64,000 bases of DNA from Ga0077527 sp945862135 (GCA_964203275.1 CAXNMF010000001.1:558001-622000), one strand, 5' to 3'; counted from the first letter of the stretch, positions 52,675-62,418 are shown. The notes: a model not told the origin generated them from the sequence alone. Translations and numbers: made by a program.

Positions 52675-55600
52675 ATGAATCGCTGCTTGTCTGCGGTTGT
52701 ATTGATCGCTGCAATATTGACTGCCGGTGCTGCCGACGCGGCAAGCTTTTACGCGCGCACCGCTCTTGCCGGCACCAACTGGAACGCCGCGAACATGTGG
52801 TCGAACACCTCCTGTGCCGCGGGAGGGGCGGTTGCCGGACCGCCGACCGCGGCCGATGACGTGATCATCTGCAACGGCAAGGCGGTTACCGTCAACATTG
52901 CAGGCGCCGTGGCGGGCTCGGTGACCATCGAGGGCGGTGGCAACAATACCAGCCTGACCATGGGCGGTGTCGGCACCACATTGACCGTGACCAATACCAG
53001 TGGCCGTTCGGGCAACGTGTTGATCAATGCGCCTTCTGCAGGGGTTACCAAGCAGATCTCTGTCGGTGCACGCAGCCTGAATGTGACTGGCAGTGTCACT
53101 ATCGGCAGTGCCACTGCCGGCGCCAGCAACAACAATATCGCCCAGTTGGCAATTACAACCGGCACCGCGACCATCGGCAGCCTGAATGTTGCCGGCGGCA
53201 CGGTCAACAGCATCGCGCGCGCCACGGTGACCACGGGAACGCTCAACATCAATGGCAACGCGAGCATCGCCACCGGTACGCTGGGGCGCGGACAGATGAC
53301 GCTGACGGGGGGCACGATCAATGTCAACGGTGATCTTTCGGTGTCAGCCGCAGCATCCACCAACACTTCCGGCGATGCGACGGTGGAAGTGACCAATGCG
53401 GCGGGCCTGCTCAATGTCACCGGCAATACCACTGTCACCGGCGGCACGGTCAACACTTACGATGCCTTGCTGCGGGTGACCGTGGCGAGCAATGTCAATC
53501 GCGGCATTGCAATTGGCGGCAACCTGAACATCAACGCGACGGTAGCGGGCTCATCGGCGGTGACGCTCGGCACCAACAGCCGCATGTCGGTGGCCGGCAA
53601 CGTCAACAACGGCGACACGCTGGCTGTCGGCGCCGGCCTGTTCACGATGTCCACGCCGGGCACCACACTGACCACGCGCAACAATGCGGTGGCGGCAACC
53701 ACTAGCGTGACTACTGGTACGCTGGATGCGCGCAACATGGTGGTTGATTCCGGCAGCCTTGGTTTGTCACGCCTTCTGCTCAGCAGCACCGGCACCATCA
53801 ACGTGCAGGGGGATCTCAGTGTGACCACTGCAGCATCGACCAACAATTCGGGCGATGCCACTGCAGAGGTCACCAATGCCGGGGGACTGCTTAATGTCAC
53901 CGGTAACGCGACCGTCACCGGCGGTAATGTCAACAACGAGGATGCGGTGCTGCGCGTGACTGCCGGCAGCAATGCGGGTCGCGGCATCACCATCGGCGGC
54001 AACCTCACTGTCGATACAACCGTGGCAGGAGCTTCCGCAGTCACGCTTGCCGGCGGTACGACCCCGAACACCGCCAAAATGACCGTCGGCGGCGCGGTGA
54101 CCAACAATGACACGATCAGCATCAGCACCGGCACGCTCACGGTCACCGGCGGCTACACCCAGGTCAACCGCCCCTTTACGGTCCAGACCGCGCTGACCAC
54201 CGGCACGCTGACCGTGGGCGGGGTGTTGACCAACAACGCGACCGAAACCATCACCATCTCGACCACCGGCATCGTCAACGCCAACGGTGGATTCACCAAC
54301 AGCGGAACTTTCAACAATTCGGCCGCAGGGCAGCTGTTCCTGAGAGGCGCGGCCAACACCATCGACGGTACCTTCAACGACGGCACAGGCACGGTAACCA
54401 TGAACGGCAGCGTGGCGCAGGCGCTGTCCGGCACTGCGCTGTTTCCACCGACCACAGCAGCCGACGGTTTCTTCAATTTCGTGATCAACAACGCCGCCGG
54501 CGTCACGCTGGGCAGCAATGTGGTCGCGCGCAACATCATCACCTTCACCAGCGGCGAGGTGACCACCGGCGCTAACGTGTTGATCGCCGAACGGGCCTGC
54601 GCGACAGCCGTCAGCCGCACCAGCGGCCATGTCATCGGCAACTTCCAGAAGAACGTTCCTGCTGGTGCCTCAAGTTGTACGTATGAGCTTGGCAGTGCCG
54701 GGGCGTACACGCCGGTGACACTGGCGTTTGCCACTGCAGGGGCGGGCCGCCTGATCGGACGCGTCACCACGGCTGACCATCCCAACATCGGCACCTCCGG
54801 CCTTGATGCATCCAAGAGCGTCAATCGCTGGTGGACGCTGACCACGACGGGTGTGACTGGCACAGCCATGCCAAGCACCGGCACTTACGGCGCGACTTTC
54901 ACCTTCCTCAATCCCTCGGGTTTCGATGGCGGTGCGAACCCACTGAATTTCGAGACCGAGCGCAGGACCGGTGCATCGTGGTTCACCACGACCGCCGGCA
55001 CGCGTACGGCGACCACGACCCAAGCCACCGGCATTACGGCGCTGGGCGATTTTGCGTTGGCCGAGAAAACGGTAGTGATCACACCACCGGATTCTTTCAA
55101 CGGGGTCGAGGTGGGAGGGGCGATCAACGGGCGTATTTTCACCAAGCTCCGGGGTACCGGCTTCACACTGGACATCGTTGCCATCCTCGGCGGTGTGCTT
55201 TACAACACCTTCAACGAGGCGGTCACCGTGGACTTGGTCACCGGCGGCAGCGGGGGGCTCAACTGCGGCGGGGGTGCACTGACTGTGATCGGCGGTCCGA
55301 CCGACGTGACACTGGTCAACGGCCGTGTCACCACACCGGCATTCAACCTGGCCACTGCCTATCCTGATGTCCGTGTAAGGGTTCGCTACCCCGTGGGCGG
55401 GCCGTATACGGTCACCACCTGCTCATCTGACAATTTCTCGATACGTCCGCCGACGTTCACCGTCACTTCGACTGACGCCACCAACACCGCAACTTCGGGC
55501 ACACCGGCAATCAAGACCGGCGCCAATTTCAACCTCAACGCGGCAGGCGGTGCGGGCTACGCCGGTACGCCGACCAACAACACGACGGGGAACGTCACTG

Positions 55601-56898
55601 GCACCCCGACCGCCGGCACGATCGGCGGCACCTTCAATGCCGCAGTGGGCGGCACGGCGAGCGGCAACTTTTTCTACAGCGAAGTCGGTCATTTCGGTCT
55701 CAGCATCAATGCCGTCGCCGATTCCAGCTTTACCAGCGTCGATTCCGCCGGTGGTGACTGCACCAACGATTACTCGAATACGCTGGCGGGCGGGCGCTAC
55801 GGTTGCTGGATTGGAAGCGTCGCGGTAACTCAGTCGACCGGCGTCAGTGGTTTCGGTCGTTTCATTCCTGATAATTTCAACGTGACCTATAACGTGCCGG
55901 CGATTGCGCCGGCCTGCGCGGGTTTCAGTTATGTCGGTCAGACCTTCAACTATACGATTGCGCCGGTGATGACGATCACGGCGCGCAACGGCACGAACAA
56001 CGGCCTCACCAACGCCACGACGGTCAATTACGCCGGCAGTTATGCGAAGTTCACCAATGCTCAGCTGGCGGTCGCGCCTTATGACACGAAGGCCGGCCGT
56101 TATCTGCGCTTTGATGCGCTGGGCGGCGGCAGTACGCCGGATCTCGACCGCACGGGATTGCCGGACCCTGTCACTACTGATCCGCTAATCAGTGCTTTTA
56201 CTAATGGTGTTGGAACGTTCACGTTCTCCGGCGGCAGCGGATTTGGTTTCGCACGCACGACGCCCAGCGCTCCTTTTGATGCCGACATTGCACTTCGTCT
56301 GAACGTGATCGATACCGACAACGTGGCGTTCGCGGGCAATCCCGCGTCATTCGGCACCGCCAGCGCCGGCAGCGGCATTCTGTTCAGTGATGGTGTTGCG
56401 GCAACCACGACCGACAAGCAGGTGCGTTACGGTCGCCTGAGCATTGGCGGCGCCAGCGGCTCACAGGTGCTGCCGCTGCGCTTGCCGGTGCAGGCGCAAT
56501 ATTGGACCGGCACGGCGTTCGCGACGAACACACTGGATTCATGCACCACGCTGGCCGCAAATAATGTTGGCTTGGGCAATTACAGCGGCAGTCTCAATGC
56601 CGGTGAAACCACGCCGAGCATCGTCAACAGCCCGCTGCAGGCGGGGCGCAGCGCAATCCGTTTGAGTGCGCCGGGCTCCGCCAATCCGGGCAGCGTCGAT
56701 GTCGCGCTGAATCTGGGTAGTGGTGCAACGGCGGATGCCTGTCCTGCATTTGCGCCGGCTGCAACGGCAGGCAACAAAACGCATTTGCGCGGTGCTTGGT
56801 GCAACCCGCCGGGCACATATACCAAGGATCCTTCCGCCAAAGCGCGGTTCGGTGTGACGCGTGGCGCCGATCAATCGATATATCGTAGAGAGCAGTAG
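52675..56898 (+). CDS. mshQ: MSHA biogenesis protein MshQ-like giant exported protein (DUF6701 type C-terminus)
   Basis: The 1407-residue protein begins with a signal peptide (MNRCLSAVVLIAAILTAGAADAA). Residues about 60-560 are a long Gly/Thr/Asn/Val-rich beta-solenoid-like stretch of NVTGN and TVTGG strands with a duplicated unit. Then come a beta-sandwich region, a link near NGVEVGGAINGRIFTKLRGTGF, and a C-terminal part (from FGRFIPDNFNVTYNVP to ARFGVTRG) that resembles the DUF6701 region of MshQ. It probably sits at the pilus tip or on the cell surface as an adhesin, like MshQ/PilY1-type factors, by analogy only. Start ATG 52675 was preferred over TTG 52570 and ATG 52609 because it gives a clean signal peptide. 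Confidence 0.82.
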   Translation: MNRCLSAVVLIAAILTAGAADAASFYARTALAGTNWNAANMWSNTSCAAGGAVAGPPTAADDVIICNGKAVTVNIAGAVAGSVTIEGGGNNTSLTMGGVGTTLTVTNTSGRSGNVLINAPSAGVTKQISVGARSLNVTGSVTIGSATAGASNNNIAQLAITTGTATIGSLNVAGGTVNSIARATVTTGTLNINGNASIATGTLGRGQMTLTGGTINVNGDLSVSAAASTNTSGDATVEVTNAAGLLNVTGNTTVTGGTVNTYDALLRVTVASNVNRGIAIGGNLNINATVAGSSAVTLGTNSRMSVAGNVNNGDTLAVGAGLFTMSTPGTTLTTRNNAVAATTSVTTGTLDARNMVVDSGSLGLSRLLLSSTGTINVQGDLSVTTAASTNNSGDATAEVTNAGGLLNVTGNATVTGGNVNNEDAVLRVTAGSNAGRGITIGGNLTVDTTVAGASAVTLAGGTTPNTAKMTVGGAVTNNDTISISTGTLTVTGGYTQVNRPFTVQTALTTGTLTVGGVLTNNATETITISTTGIVNANGGFTNSGTFNNSAAGQLFLRGAANTIDGTFNDGTGTVTMNGSVAQALSGTALFPPTTAADGFFNFVINNAAGVTLGSNVVARNIITFTSGEVTTGANVLIAERACATAVSRTSGHVIGNFQKNVPAGASSCTYELGSAGAYTPVTLAFATAGAGRLIGRVTTADHPNIGTSGLDASKSVNRWWTLTTTGVTGTAMPSTGTYGATFTFLNPSGFDGGANPLNFETERRTGASWFTTTAGTRTATTTQATGITALGDFALAEKTVVITPPDSFNGVEVGGAINGRIFTKLRGTGFTLDIVAILGGVLYNTFNEAVTVDLVTGGSGGLNCGGGALTVIGGPTDVTLVNGRVTTPAFNLATAYPDVRVRVRYPVGGPYTVTTCSSDNFSIRPPTFTVTSTDATNTATSGTPAIKTGANFNLNAAGGAGYAGTPTNNTTGNVTGTPTAGTIGGTFNAAVGGTASGNFFYSEVGHFGLSINAVADSSFTSVDSAGGDCTNDYSNTLAGGRYGCWIGSVAVTQSTGVSGFGRFIPDNFNVTYNVPAIAPACAGFSYVGQTFNYTIAPVMTITARNGTNNGLTNATTVNYAGSYAKFTNAQLAVAPYDTKAGRYLRFDALGGGSTPDLDRTGLPDPVTTDPLISAFTNGVGTFTFSGGSGFGFARTTPSAPFDADIALRLNVIDTDNVAFAGNPASFGTASAGSGILFSDGVAATTTDKQVRYGRLSIGGASGSQVLPLRLPVQAQYWTGTAFATNTLDSCTTLAANNVGLGNYSGSLNAGETTPSIVNSPLQAGRSAIRLSAPGSANPGSVDVALNLGSGATADACPAFAPAATAGNKTHLRGAWCNPPGTYTKDPSAKARFGVTRGADQSIYRREQ
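53311..54052 (+). repeat. Internal duplication in mshQ (two units 480 bases apart)
   Basis: Bases 53311-53572 and 53791-54052 encode aligned units of about 87 residues with a 160-residue period (GTINVNGDLSV... and GTINVQGDLSV...; both contain LLNVTGN and GGNL). The match in protein is strong, weaker in DNA, so the duplication is old and fixed in frame. Confidence 0.8.
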
Positions 56899-57082
56899 TT
56901 CGGGTACTAGCTCTAGTAGTCCTTCGGTGAGAGACTTATAAAATACACAATAAAAACAACAAGTTAATTGTATGCATGGTGTTATGCAAAGTGGTGCACA
57001 TTACAAAAACCCTATAAGTGTTTGACGACATTGGAAAATATGCTAGTTTTGGCCAATTTGGTGCAATACGGCTCAGGAACCC
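56899..57082. other. AT-rich intergenic region before mshI
   Basis: This 184-base gap is the most AT-rich stretch of the pilus locus and probably holds the promoter of the I-N block. A TTGACG box (57022-57027) has no -10 at the right distance. A GG...GC pair in a sigma-54-like TTGGCCAATTTGGTGCAA (57049-57066) lies so close to the ATG that it would leave almost no leader. No small gene is visible. Confidence 0.45.
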
Positions 57083-58015
57083 ATGAATCTGTTCGGTAAA
57101 AGTCGGCGTCCCGGCTGGTTGTGCCTCAACCTGCATCCTGATCGCGTGGATCTATCGCACGTTCTGGTTGCAGGCAAGCCGCGTCCCGAAGTGTTGTTGT
57201 GCGAATCGTTTCGCAAGGAAGGCGACGATGTCGTGACACTGAAGCGGCTGCGGCGTGAACTCCGCCTTGATCGATATCACTGCATGACCATGCTGAAGAC
57301 GCATGACTATCAGATGTTTCCGGTTGACGCACCAAAGGTGCCGGATGCCGAAGCACGCAGTGCGGTACGCTGGGCGATCAAGGACATGCTGGATTATTCC
57401 ATTGATGCTGCAATGGTGGATGCGGTGAGCGTACCCGCAAGCGAAGCCGGCGGGCGCCCCGCGCAGATGCTGGCGGTGGCCGCGCGCAATGAGCTGATTG
57501 CGGCGACGGTCAAACCTTTTAACGAAGCCGATATTGAACTCGATGTGATCGACATTCCCGAACTGGCGCAGCGCAATGTTGCGAAGCGTCTGGAAGACGA
57601 GGGTCGCGGTCTGGCCATGCTGTGTTTTGATCACGCTGCAGCGACCCTGACATTCACCAGCGGCGGTGAGCTTTATCAGTCGCGGCGCATCGATGTTTCG
57701 ATGATGGATTTTGCCGGTGACGCGCCGGCGGAAGGTCTTTACGACCGCGTCGCGCTGGAGCTGCAGCGTTCGCTCGATCATTTTGACCGGCAGTTCCGCA
57801 ATGTTGCCGTATCGCGCGTGGTGATTTCGCAGGTGCCAGGCGGGGAAAAGCTGGCCGAGTACCTCAACAGCAATCTGACGCTGCCGGTGGAAATGTTTGA
57901 TCTGGAAAAGATCATGGATTTCCCGGGTGTGCCGGAATTGCGTGATCCGTTGCGGCAGACACAATGTCTGCAACTCATTGGCGCAGCGATGCGCGAAGAG
58001 GTCGCGGCCCGATGA
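57083..58015 (+). CDS. mshI: MSHA biogenesis protein MshI (PilM-like actin-fold)
   Basis: The 310-residue protein has the PilM/GspL-type actin-like fold: LCLNLHPDRVDLSHV, VRWAIKDMLDYSIDAAMVDAV, LDVIDIPELAQRNVAKRL, LAMLCFDHAAATLTFTSGGELYQSRRIDV and SLDHFDRQFRNVAVSRVVIS. It is cytoplasmic and links the ATPase to the inner-membrane subcomplex. AGGA lies before ATG 57083. Overlaps the next gene by four bases. Confidence 0.88.
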   Translation: MNLFGKSRRPGWLCLNLHPDRVDLSHVLVAGKPRPEVLLCESFRKEGDDVVTLKRLRRELRLDRYHCMTMLKTHDYQMFPVDAPKVPDAEARSAVRWAIKDMLDYSIDAAMVDAVSVPASEAGGRPAQMLAVAARNELIAATVKPFNEADIELDVIDIPELAQRNVAKRLEDEGRGLAMLCFDHAAATLTFTSGGELYQSRRIDVSMMDFAGDAPAEGLYDRVALELQRSLDHFDRQFRNVAVSRVVISQVPGGEKLAEYLNSNLTLPVEMFDLEKIMDFPGVPELRDPLRQTQCLQLIGAAMREEVAAR

Positions 58016-58692
58016 GCCAGTACATCAACCTCCTCGGACCGTCATTTCGCAGACAGCGTCTGGCGCTATCGTTGAATCGTGCGGCGCTGCTGGCCTGTTT
58101 CACGCTGGCGGTGTTGATGGTGGTGATGGCTTATGAAGAGCAGCGCGTCTCGGGTTTGCGCGAGGAGTTGGATTCGGCGCAGGTGCTGATGAAAGCGCAG
58201 AATGCCTATACCAGCCGGCTCAAGGGGGACGGCTCGGATAAGGGCAATACAGCCATCGACAATGATATCCAGCGGCTGGAAGCCGAGCTGAAATCGGCGC
58301 GAGACAGCATGGGGGTTCTTGAAGGCGGCGCACTGGGTAACCGCGAGGGTTTCGCGCGTTATATGCAGGCGTTCTCCCGCCAGACCATTGACGGATTATG
58401 GCTGACCGGTTTCTCTGTAGGGGGTGCCGGCGATGTGAGCATTCAAGGACGCGTCGTCAAGGCCGAGCTCGTGCCGGCCTACATTCAGCGCCTGAACAAT
58501 GAACCGGCCCTGAAAGGCCGTGAATTTTCCGCGCTGGAAGTCCATCGGCCTGTAGCGCTGGTCAGCGCTGATGCTGGGAGCGGGAAAGGTGCGCCGGCTG
58601 AACAGGACGCAACACCGCGTTATCTCGAGTTTGCACTGGCAACTTCCGAGCCCGTGGCTCAGGGTGCCGATGCCCGCGGGGAGAAACGCTGA
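58012..58692 (+). CDS. PilN/GspL-C-like inner-membrane alignment protein (second half of MshI)
   Basis: The 226-residue bitopic protein begins MSQYINLLGPSFRRQRLALSLNRAALLACFTLAVLMVVMAYEEQRV, the PilN opening plus one helix, then a coiled coil and a ferredoxin-like periplasmic domain (AFSRQTIDGLWLTGFSVG...VKAELVPAYIQRLNNEPALKG). In Vibrio these functions are part of the longer MshI; here they are a separate gene. ATGA overlap upstream, one-base overlap downstream. Confidence 0.83.
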   Translation: MSQYINLLGPSFRRQRLALSLNRAALLACFTLAVLMVVMAYEEQRVSGLREELDSAQVLMKAQNAYTSRLKGDGSDKGNTAIDNDIQRLEAELKSARDSMGVLEGGALGNREGFARYMQAFSRQTIDGLWLTGFSVGGAGDVSIQGRVVKAELVPAYIQRLNNEPALKGREFSALEVHRPVALVSADAGSGKGAPAEQDATPRYLEFALATSEPVAQGADARGEKR

Positions 58693-59375
58693 TGCATCGG
58701 CTGACCGGAATATGGCGACAATGGGGCGAGAAATTTGCCGCCCGTTCGCTGCGTGAACGGGCGCTGATGACAGGGGGCGTGGTGGTTGTAGTGGTCTTGC
58801 TGTTCGACACGCTGGCGCTTAATCCGCTCGCAGTTCAATACAAACGGCTGAACGGACAGGTTGCCGAGGCCCGTGCCGCGATCAAGGCCGGGGAGCAGGT
58901 ACTCGCGTCCGGACGCGATACGGTTGATCCGGATGAAGTAAAGCGCCGTTATCGTGACGGCCTGCGCAAGCAGATTGCCGAAATCGACGGCAAATTACAG
59001 GGTCTGCAGAAACAGCTTGTGCCGCCGGACCAGGTCGCTAATCTGCTGGAGGGTGTGCTGGCACGCGAGCGCGGATTGGCGCTGGTCAGTCTGCGCAAGC
59101 TGCCGGTGCAGCAGTTCCAGACCACTACGGGTTCTGCGGCCAAAGGCGAAAGCAAAGGCAGTGTTGCCGGTGAGCGCAGTATTTATCAGCACAGTTTTGA
59201 AATCGAGGTTGAAGGTTCCTACGTGGAGTTGCATGGTTATCTGGCGCATCTTGAAAAGCTGCCCTGGCAATTGTTCTGGGGCAAGGCTGAACTCGATGCC
59301 GGCAAACATCCGCGCTTGAAACTGAAGCTCACGGTTCATACTCTGAGCATGAACAAAGTCTGGTTGGTCGTATGA
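58692..59375 (+). CDS. mshJ: MSHA biogenesis protein MshJ (PilO/GspM-like)
   Basis: The 227-residue protein has a cytoplasmic start, one helix (GGVVVVVVLLFDTLAL), a coiled coil (RYRDGLRKQIAEIDGKLQGLQKQL) and a PilO-type domain with HSFEIEVEGSYVELHGYLAHLEKLPWQLFWGKAEL. It pairs with the PilN-like protein to form the alignment subcomplex. TGATG overlap with the previous gene. Confidence 0.88.
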   Translation: MHRLTGIWRQWGEKFAARSLRERALMTGGVVVVVVLLFDTLALNPLAVQYKRLNGQVAEARAAIKAGEQVLASGRDTVDPDEVKRRYRDGLRKQIAEIDGKLQGLQKQLVPPDQVANLLEGVLARERGLALVSLRKLPVQQFQTTTGSAAKGESKGSVAGERSIYQHSFEIEVEGSYVELHGYLAHLEKLPWQLFWGKAELDAGKHPRLKLKLTVHTLSMNKVWLVV

Positions 59376-59731
59376 GGTTATGGCTCGCACTGTTTTTGGG
59401 CGTTACGACCGCGGGCTACGCGGCGGCGCAAGGCATGTCCGACCCAACGCGTCCACCCGGTGGGCTGGCGGATGCTGTCGAGGCTGTCGGTTCAGGCGGT
59501 CCGGTGCTACAGTCCGTCATGTTGTCGCCATCACGCAAGGTGGCTGTGATCAGCGGCGAAATGGTGGTGTTGGGCGGCCGTTATGGTTCATCCCGGCTGG
59601 TGCGTTTGACCGAGACCGAGGCGGTATTGAAAAATGGCGCAGACGTCACCGTACTGCGACTTCATCCTCAGGTCATCAAGCGCACGGCTGGTTCCGGTGC
59701 TGGTAAAAGCGTCACGAAAACAACAAAGTGA
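59372..59731 (+). CDS. mshK: MSHA biogenesis protein MshK (PilP/GspC-like)
   Basis: The 119-residue exported protein has a signal peptide (LWLALFLGVTTAGYAAAQ), then MSDPTRPPGG, and a GspC/PilP-like HR domain (VLQSVMLSPSRKVAVISGEMVVLGGRYGSSRLVRLTETEAVL). It bridges the inner-membrane complex and the secretin. Overlaps mshJ by four bases and mshL by four. Confidence 0.85.
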   Translation: MRLWLALFLGVTTAGYAAAQGMSDPTRPPGGLADAVEAVGSGGPVLQSVMLSPSRKVAVISGEMVVLGGRYGSSRLVRLTETEAVLKNGADVTVLRLHPQVIKRTAGSGAGKSVTKTTK

Positions 59732-61506
59732 ACATGATCAGGCGGAACACTACAAAATGTTTGATGGCCCTCGCGATCAGTGCGCTGATGGCGGGCTGTG
59801 CGGAGACTCCGCGTCAGCAGGGCAGTGCTACTCTGGATTCCATCAATCGCGAACTCGATCAGGCTGCGCAGACCCGCAAGGCTGTTCCGCCTTCTGATGC
59901 GGTCAGCCGGGCGCTTCTGCCGCCGCTGATGGTTGAATTGCCGCGGGCAGATGCACAAAAGCCAGATACACGTTTTGATCTTTCAGTCAGCAACGCACCG
60001 GCCAGCCAGGTTTTTCTGGCGATCGTATCCGGCACCCGTTACAGCATGGTTCTGCATCCCGACGTCAAGGGCGATCTGTCGGTAAATCTCAAGGATGTGA
60101 CGGTTACCGAGGCGCTGGATACGCTGCGTGATCTTTATGGTTTTGACTACATCGCGCAGGGCAACCGCATCACGGTGCTCCCCGCAACGCTGCAGACTCG
60201 CATTTTCAAGGTGAACTACCTGCAAGCACTGCGTCGTGGCCAGACCGAAACCCGCGTCAGTTCAGGTTCCATCACCGATGGTTCGAGCAGCCCCGGCACA
60301 CCGGCCCCGGGCGCAACGCCGGTGCCGACGACGGGGCCGACCGGCTCGAGCGGTACCAGGGCCACGGAAAGTTCGCGGGTCACCACGACGTCCGATTCCA
60401 ATTTCTGGGGCGATATCCAGAAATCGCTGACCGCCATACTCGGTGGTGCAACAGGACGCAGCGTCGTGGTCAATCCGCAATCCGGTGTGATCGTTGTCCG
60501 GGCGATGCCCAACGAACTGCGCGGCGTCGAGCAGTTCCTCAATGCAATGCAATTAATCGTCGAGCGCCAGGTGATGCTTGAGGCCAAGATCATCGAGGTC
60601 ACCTTGCGTGACGGTTACCAGGCAGGCATTAATTGGGCGGGCTTCCGCGACGGCAACACCCGCTTCGGCGCGGGTGTCATTACGCCGGGCACGGTGTTGC
60701 AGCGGGAAGGCGCGATCGGTTCAGCGACGGCCCGTGCGCCGGATGGTTCGTTGCGGGCGGACTCGGTGTTTTCAGGAGGATCTGTCGGTGCAGTGGCGAG
60801 CGGCCTTGCGCTGGGGGCGGGCGCTGCGGGCGGACTGTTCGGATTGGCACTGCAGACCCAGAACTTCGCTGCGTTGCTGACCTTCCTGGAGACGCAGGGC
60901 GGCGTCAACGTGCTGTCGAGCCCGCGGGTGGCGACGCTCAACAACCAGAAAGCCGTGCTCAAAGTGGGCACCGACGATTTCTTTGTCACCAACGTCAGCA
61001 CGACATCGAGCACCAGCGGTACCAGCACCACGGTGACGCCGACCATAACCGTCGCGCCGTTTTTCTCGGGCATCGCGCTTGATGTGACGCCGCAGATCGA
61101 TGACAACAGCAGCATCATCCTGCACATACACCCGTCGGTCAGCAATGTGGTCGAGAAGAACAAGATCATCGATCTCGGGACGCTGGGCGTGTTTACGCTC
61201 CCGCTGGCGTCGAGCGATGTCAACGAAACCGATACCATCGTGCGCGTGACTGACGGCAACATCGTAGCCATCGGCGGATTGATGCGCCAGAAATCGAGCA
61301 GCGAACGCAGCCAGGTGCCCGGCTTGGGCGATGCGCCCGGCATCGGTAATCTTTTCCGCCAGCGTGATACCACCAGCACCAAGAGCGAGCTCGTGATCCT
61401 GCTCAAGCCGACCATCATCCACGGCGATCGCAACTGGCAGGAAGATCTCGTGCAGACGCGTGAACGCATCCGGGCCATGAGTGCACCGCCAGAAGCGCAG
61501 CGGTGA
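59728..61506 (+). CDS. mshL: MSHA outer-membrane secretin
   Basis: The 592-residue secretin forms the outer-membrane pore. It has a lipobox LMAGC (Cys24), an STN/N0 domain (FDLSVSNAPASQVFLAIVSGTRYSMVLHPDVKGDLSVNLK), a Gly/Ser/Thr/Pro-rich linker (about 183-225), and the secretin domain with LEAKIIEVTLRDGYQAGINW, VLSSPRVATLNNQKAVLKVG and VRVTDGNIVAIGGLMRQKS. Start is GTG 59728 (overlapping the mshK stop) or ATG 59734. Confidence 0.94.
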   Translation: MNMIRRNTTKCLMALAISALMAGCAETPRQQGSATLDSINRELDQAAQTRKAVPPSDAVSRALLPPLMVELPRADAQKPDTRFDLSVSNAPASQVFLAIVSGTRYSMVLHPDVKGDLSVNLKDVTVTEALDTLRDLYGFDYIAQGNRITVLPATLQTRIFKVNYLQALRRGQTETRVSSGSITDGSSSPGTPAPGATPVPTTGPTGSSGTRATESSRVTTTSDSNFWGDIQKSLTAILGGATGRSVVVNPQSGVIVVRAMPNELRGVEQFLNAMQLIVERQVMLEAKIIEVTLRDGYQAGINWAGFRDGNTRFGAGVITPGTVLQREGAIGSATARAPDGSLRADSVFSGGSVGAVASGLALGAGAAGGLFGLALQTQNFAALLTFLETQGGVNVLSSPRVATLNNQKAVLKVGTDDFFVTNVSTTSSTSGTSTTVTPTITVAPFFSGIALDVTPQIDDNSSIILHIHPSVSNVVEKNKIIDLGTLGVFTLPLASSDVNETDTIVRVTDGNIVAIGGLMRQKSSSERSQVPGLGDAPGIGNLFRQRDTTSTKSELVILLKPTIIHGDRNWQEDLVQTRERIRAMSAPPEAQR

Positions 61507-61518
61507 TACGCTTGACCC

Positions 61519-62418
61519 ATGTACGAATCGCATTTCGGTCTGCGTGAACCCCCGTTCGGCATCACGCCGGACACCAGTTTTGCCTACGCCTGCAACTCCC
61601 ATCAGGAGGCATTGAACACGCTTCTTGTAGCCGCTCGCAATGGCGAGGGATTCATGAAGGTGACTGGTGAGGTCGGCACCGGAAAAACCTTGTTGTGCCG
61701 GCGGTTTCTCGCAATGCTCGATTCCCGCTTTGTATCAGCCTACATTCCAAACCCTTATCTGGAGCCGCGCACGCTGATGTTTGCGCTGGCCGATGAACTG
61801 GGCGTTACTTTGCCGCGCGAAGCGGATCAGCACCATTTGTTGAAAGAGCTTTCCCGGGCGCTGCTCAACTTTGCGCGTCAGGGCAAGACCGTGGTGGTTT
61901 GCCTCGATGAAGCGCAGGCCATGCCGCAGGAAACGCTGGAGGCGTTGCGCCTGCTGACCAATCTAGAAACCGAGAAGCGCAAGTTGCTGCAGGTGGTGCT
62001 GTTCGGCCAACCGGAACTGGATCAGCGCCTCGCGCAAGCCTCGGTGCGCCAGCTGCGGCAGCGCATCACCTTTCAGTACCGGTTGTCGATGCTGAAAGAG
62101 AGGGAAGTCGACCATTATCTGTCCCACCGCTTGCGGGTTGCCGGTTACCGCGGCGGCCAGTTGTTTGTGCCGGCCGCCGTGCGGCGTTTGCATCGCGCGA
62201 GCGGAGGGGTGCCGCGACTGATCAACATCATGGCGCACAAATCGCTGTTGCTGGCGTTTGGCGAAGGCATGCAGCAGGTGTTGCCGCGCCATGTGCGCAG
62301 TGCGGCGGCGGACACGCCCGTGGCCGGCGCTTCGCGCTGGCGCTTGTTCGGCTGGCTTGCAGTGCTGCTTGCTGTCGCCGGCGCTACCGTTGCCTATTCC
62401 ATGGGATGGCTGGTATGA
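61519..62418 (+). CDS. mshM: MSHA biogenesis protein MshM (ExeA-type AAA ATPase)
   Basis: The 299-residue ATPase has MYESHFGLREPPFGITPD, the ExeA opening, Walker A GEVGTGKT (50-57), Walker B VVVCLDEAQAM and sensor NLETEKRKLLQVVLFGQPELDQRL, and a single C-terminal membrane helix (LFGWLAVLLAVAGATVAYSMGWL). ExeA-like proteins help secretin assembly with a peptidoglycan-linked partner. ATGA overlap with mshN. Confidence 0.92.
   Translation: MYESHFGLREPPFGITPDTSFAYACNSHQEALNTLLVAARNGEGFMKVTGEVGTGKTLLCRRFLAMLDSRFVSAYIPNPYLEPRTLMFALADELGVTLPREADQHHLLKELSRALLNFARQGKTVVVCLDEAQAMPQETLEALRLLTNLETEKRKLLQVVLFGQPELDQRLAQASVRQLRQRITFQYRLSMLKEREVDHYLSHRLRVAGYRGGQLFVPAAVRRLHRASGGVPRLINIMAHKSLLLAFGEGMQQVLPRHVRSAAADTPVAGASRWRLFGWLAVLLAVAGATVAYSMGWLV

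Noticed and set aside
53311..54052. The mshQ repeats as a mobile or CRISPR-like array
   Set aside because: Two in-frame, diverged copies inside one ORF with coding constraint are a protein duplication.
52749..54884. Several long minus-strand ORFs (for example 52749-53456, 53457-54146, 54153-54884)
   Set aside because: They mirror the Thr/Val/Gly-rich repeats of mshQ; their composition is an artefact of the sense strand.
57022..57044. TTGACG with TATGCT as a sigma-70 promoter of mshI
   Set aside because: The spacer is 11 bases, too short for a functional pair.
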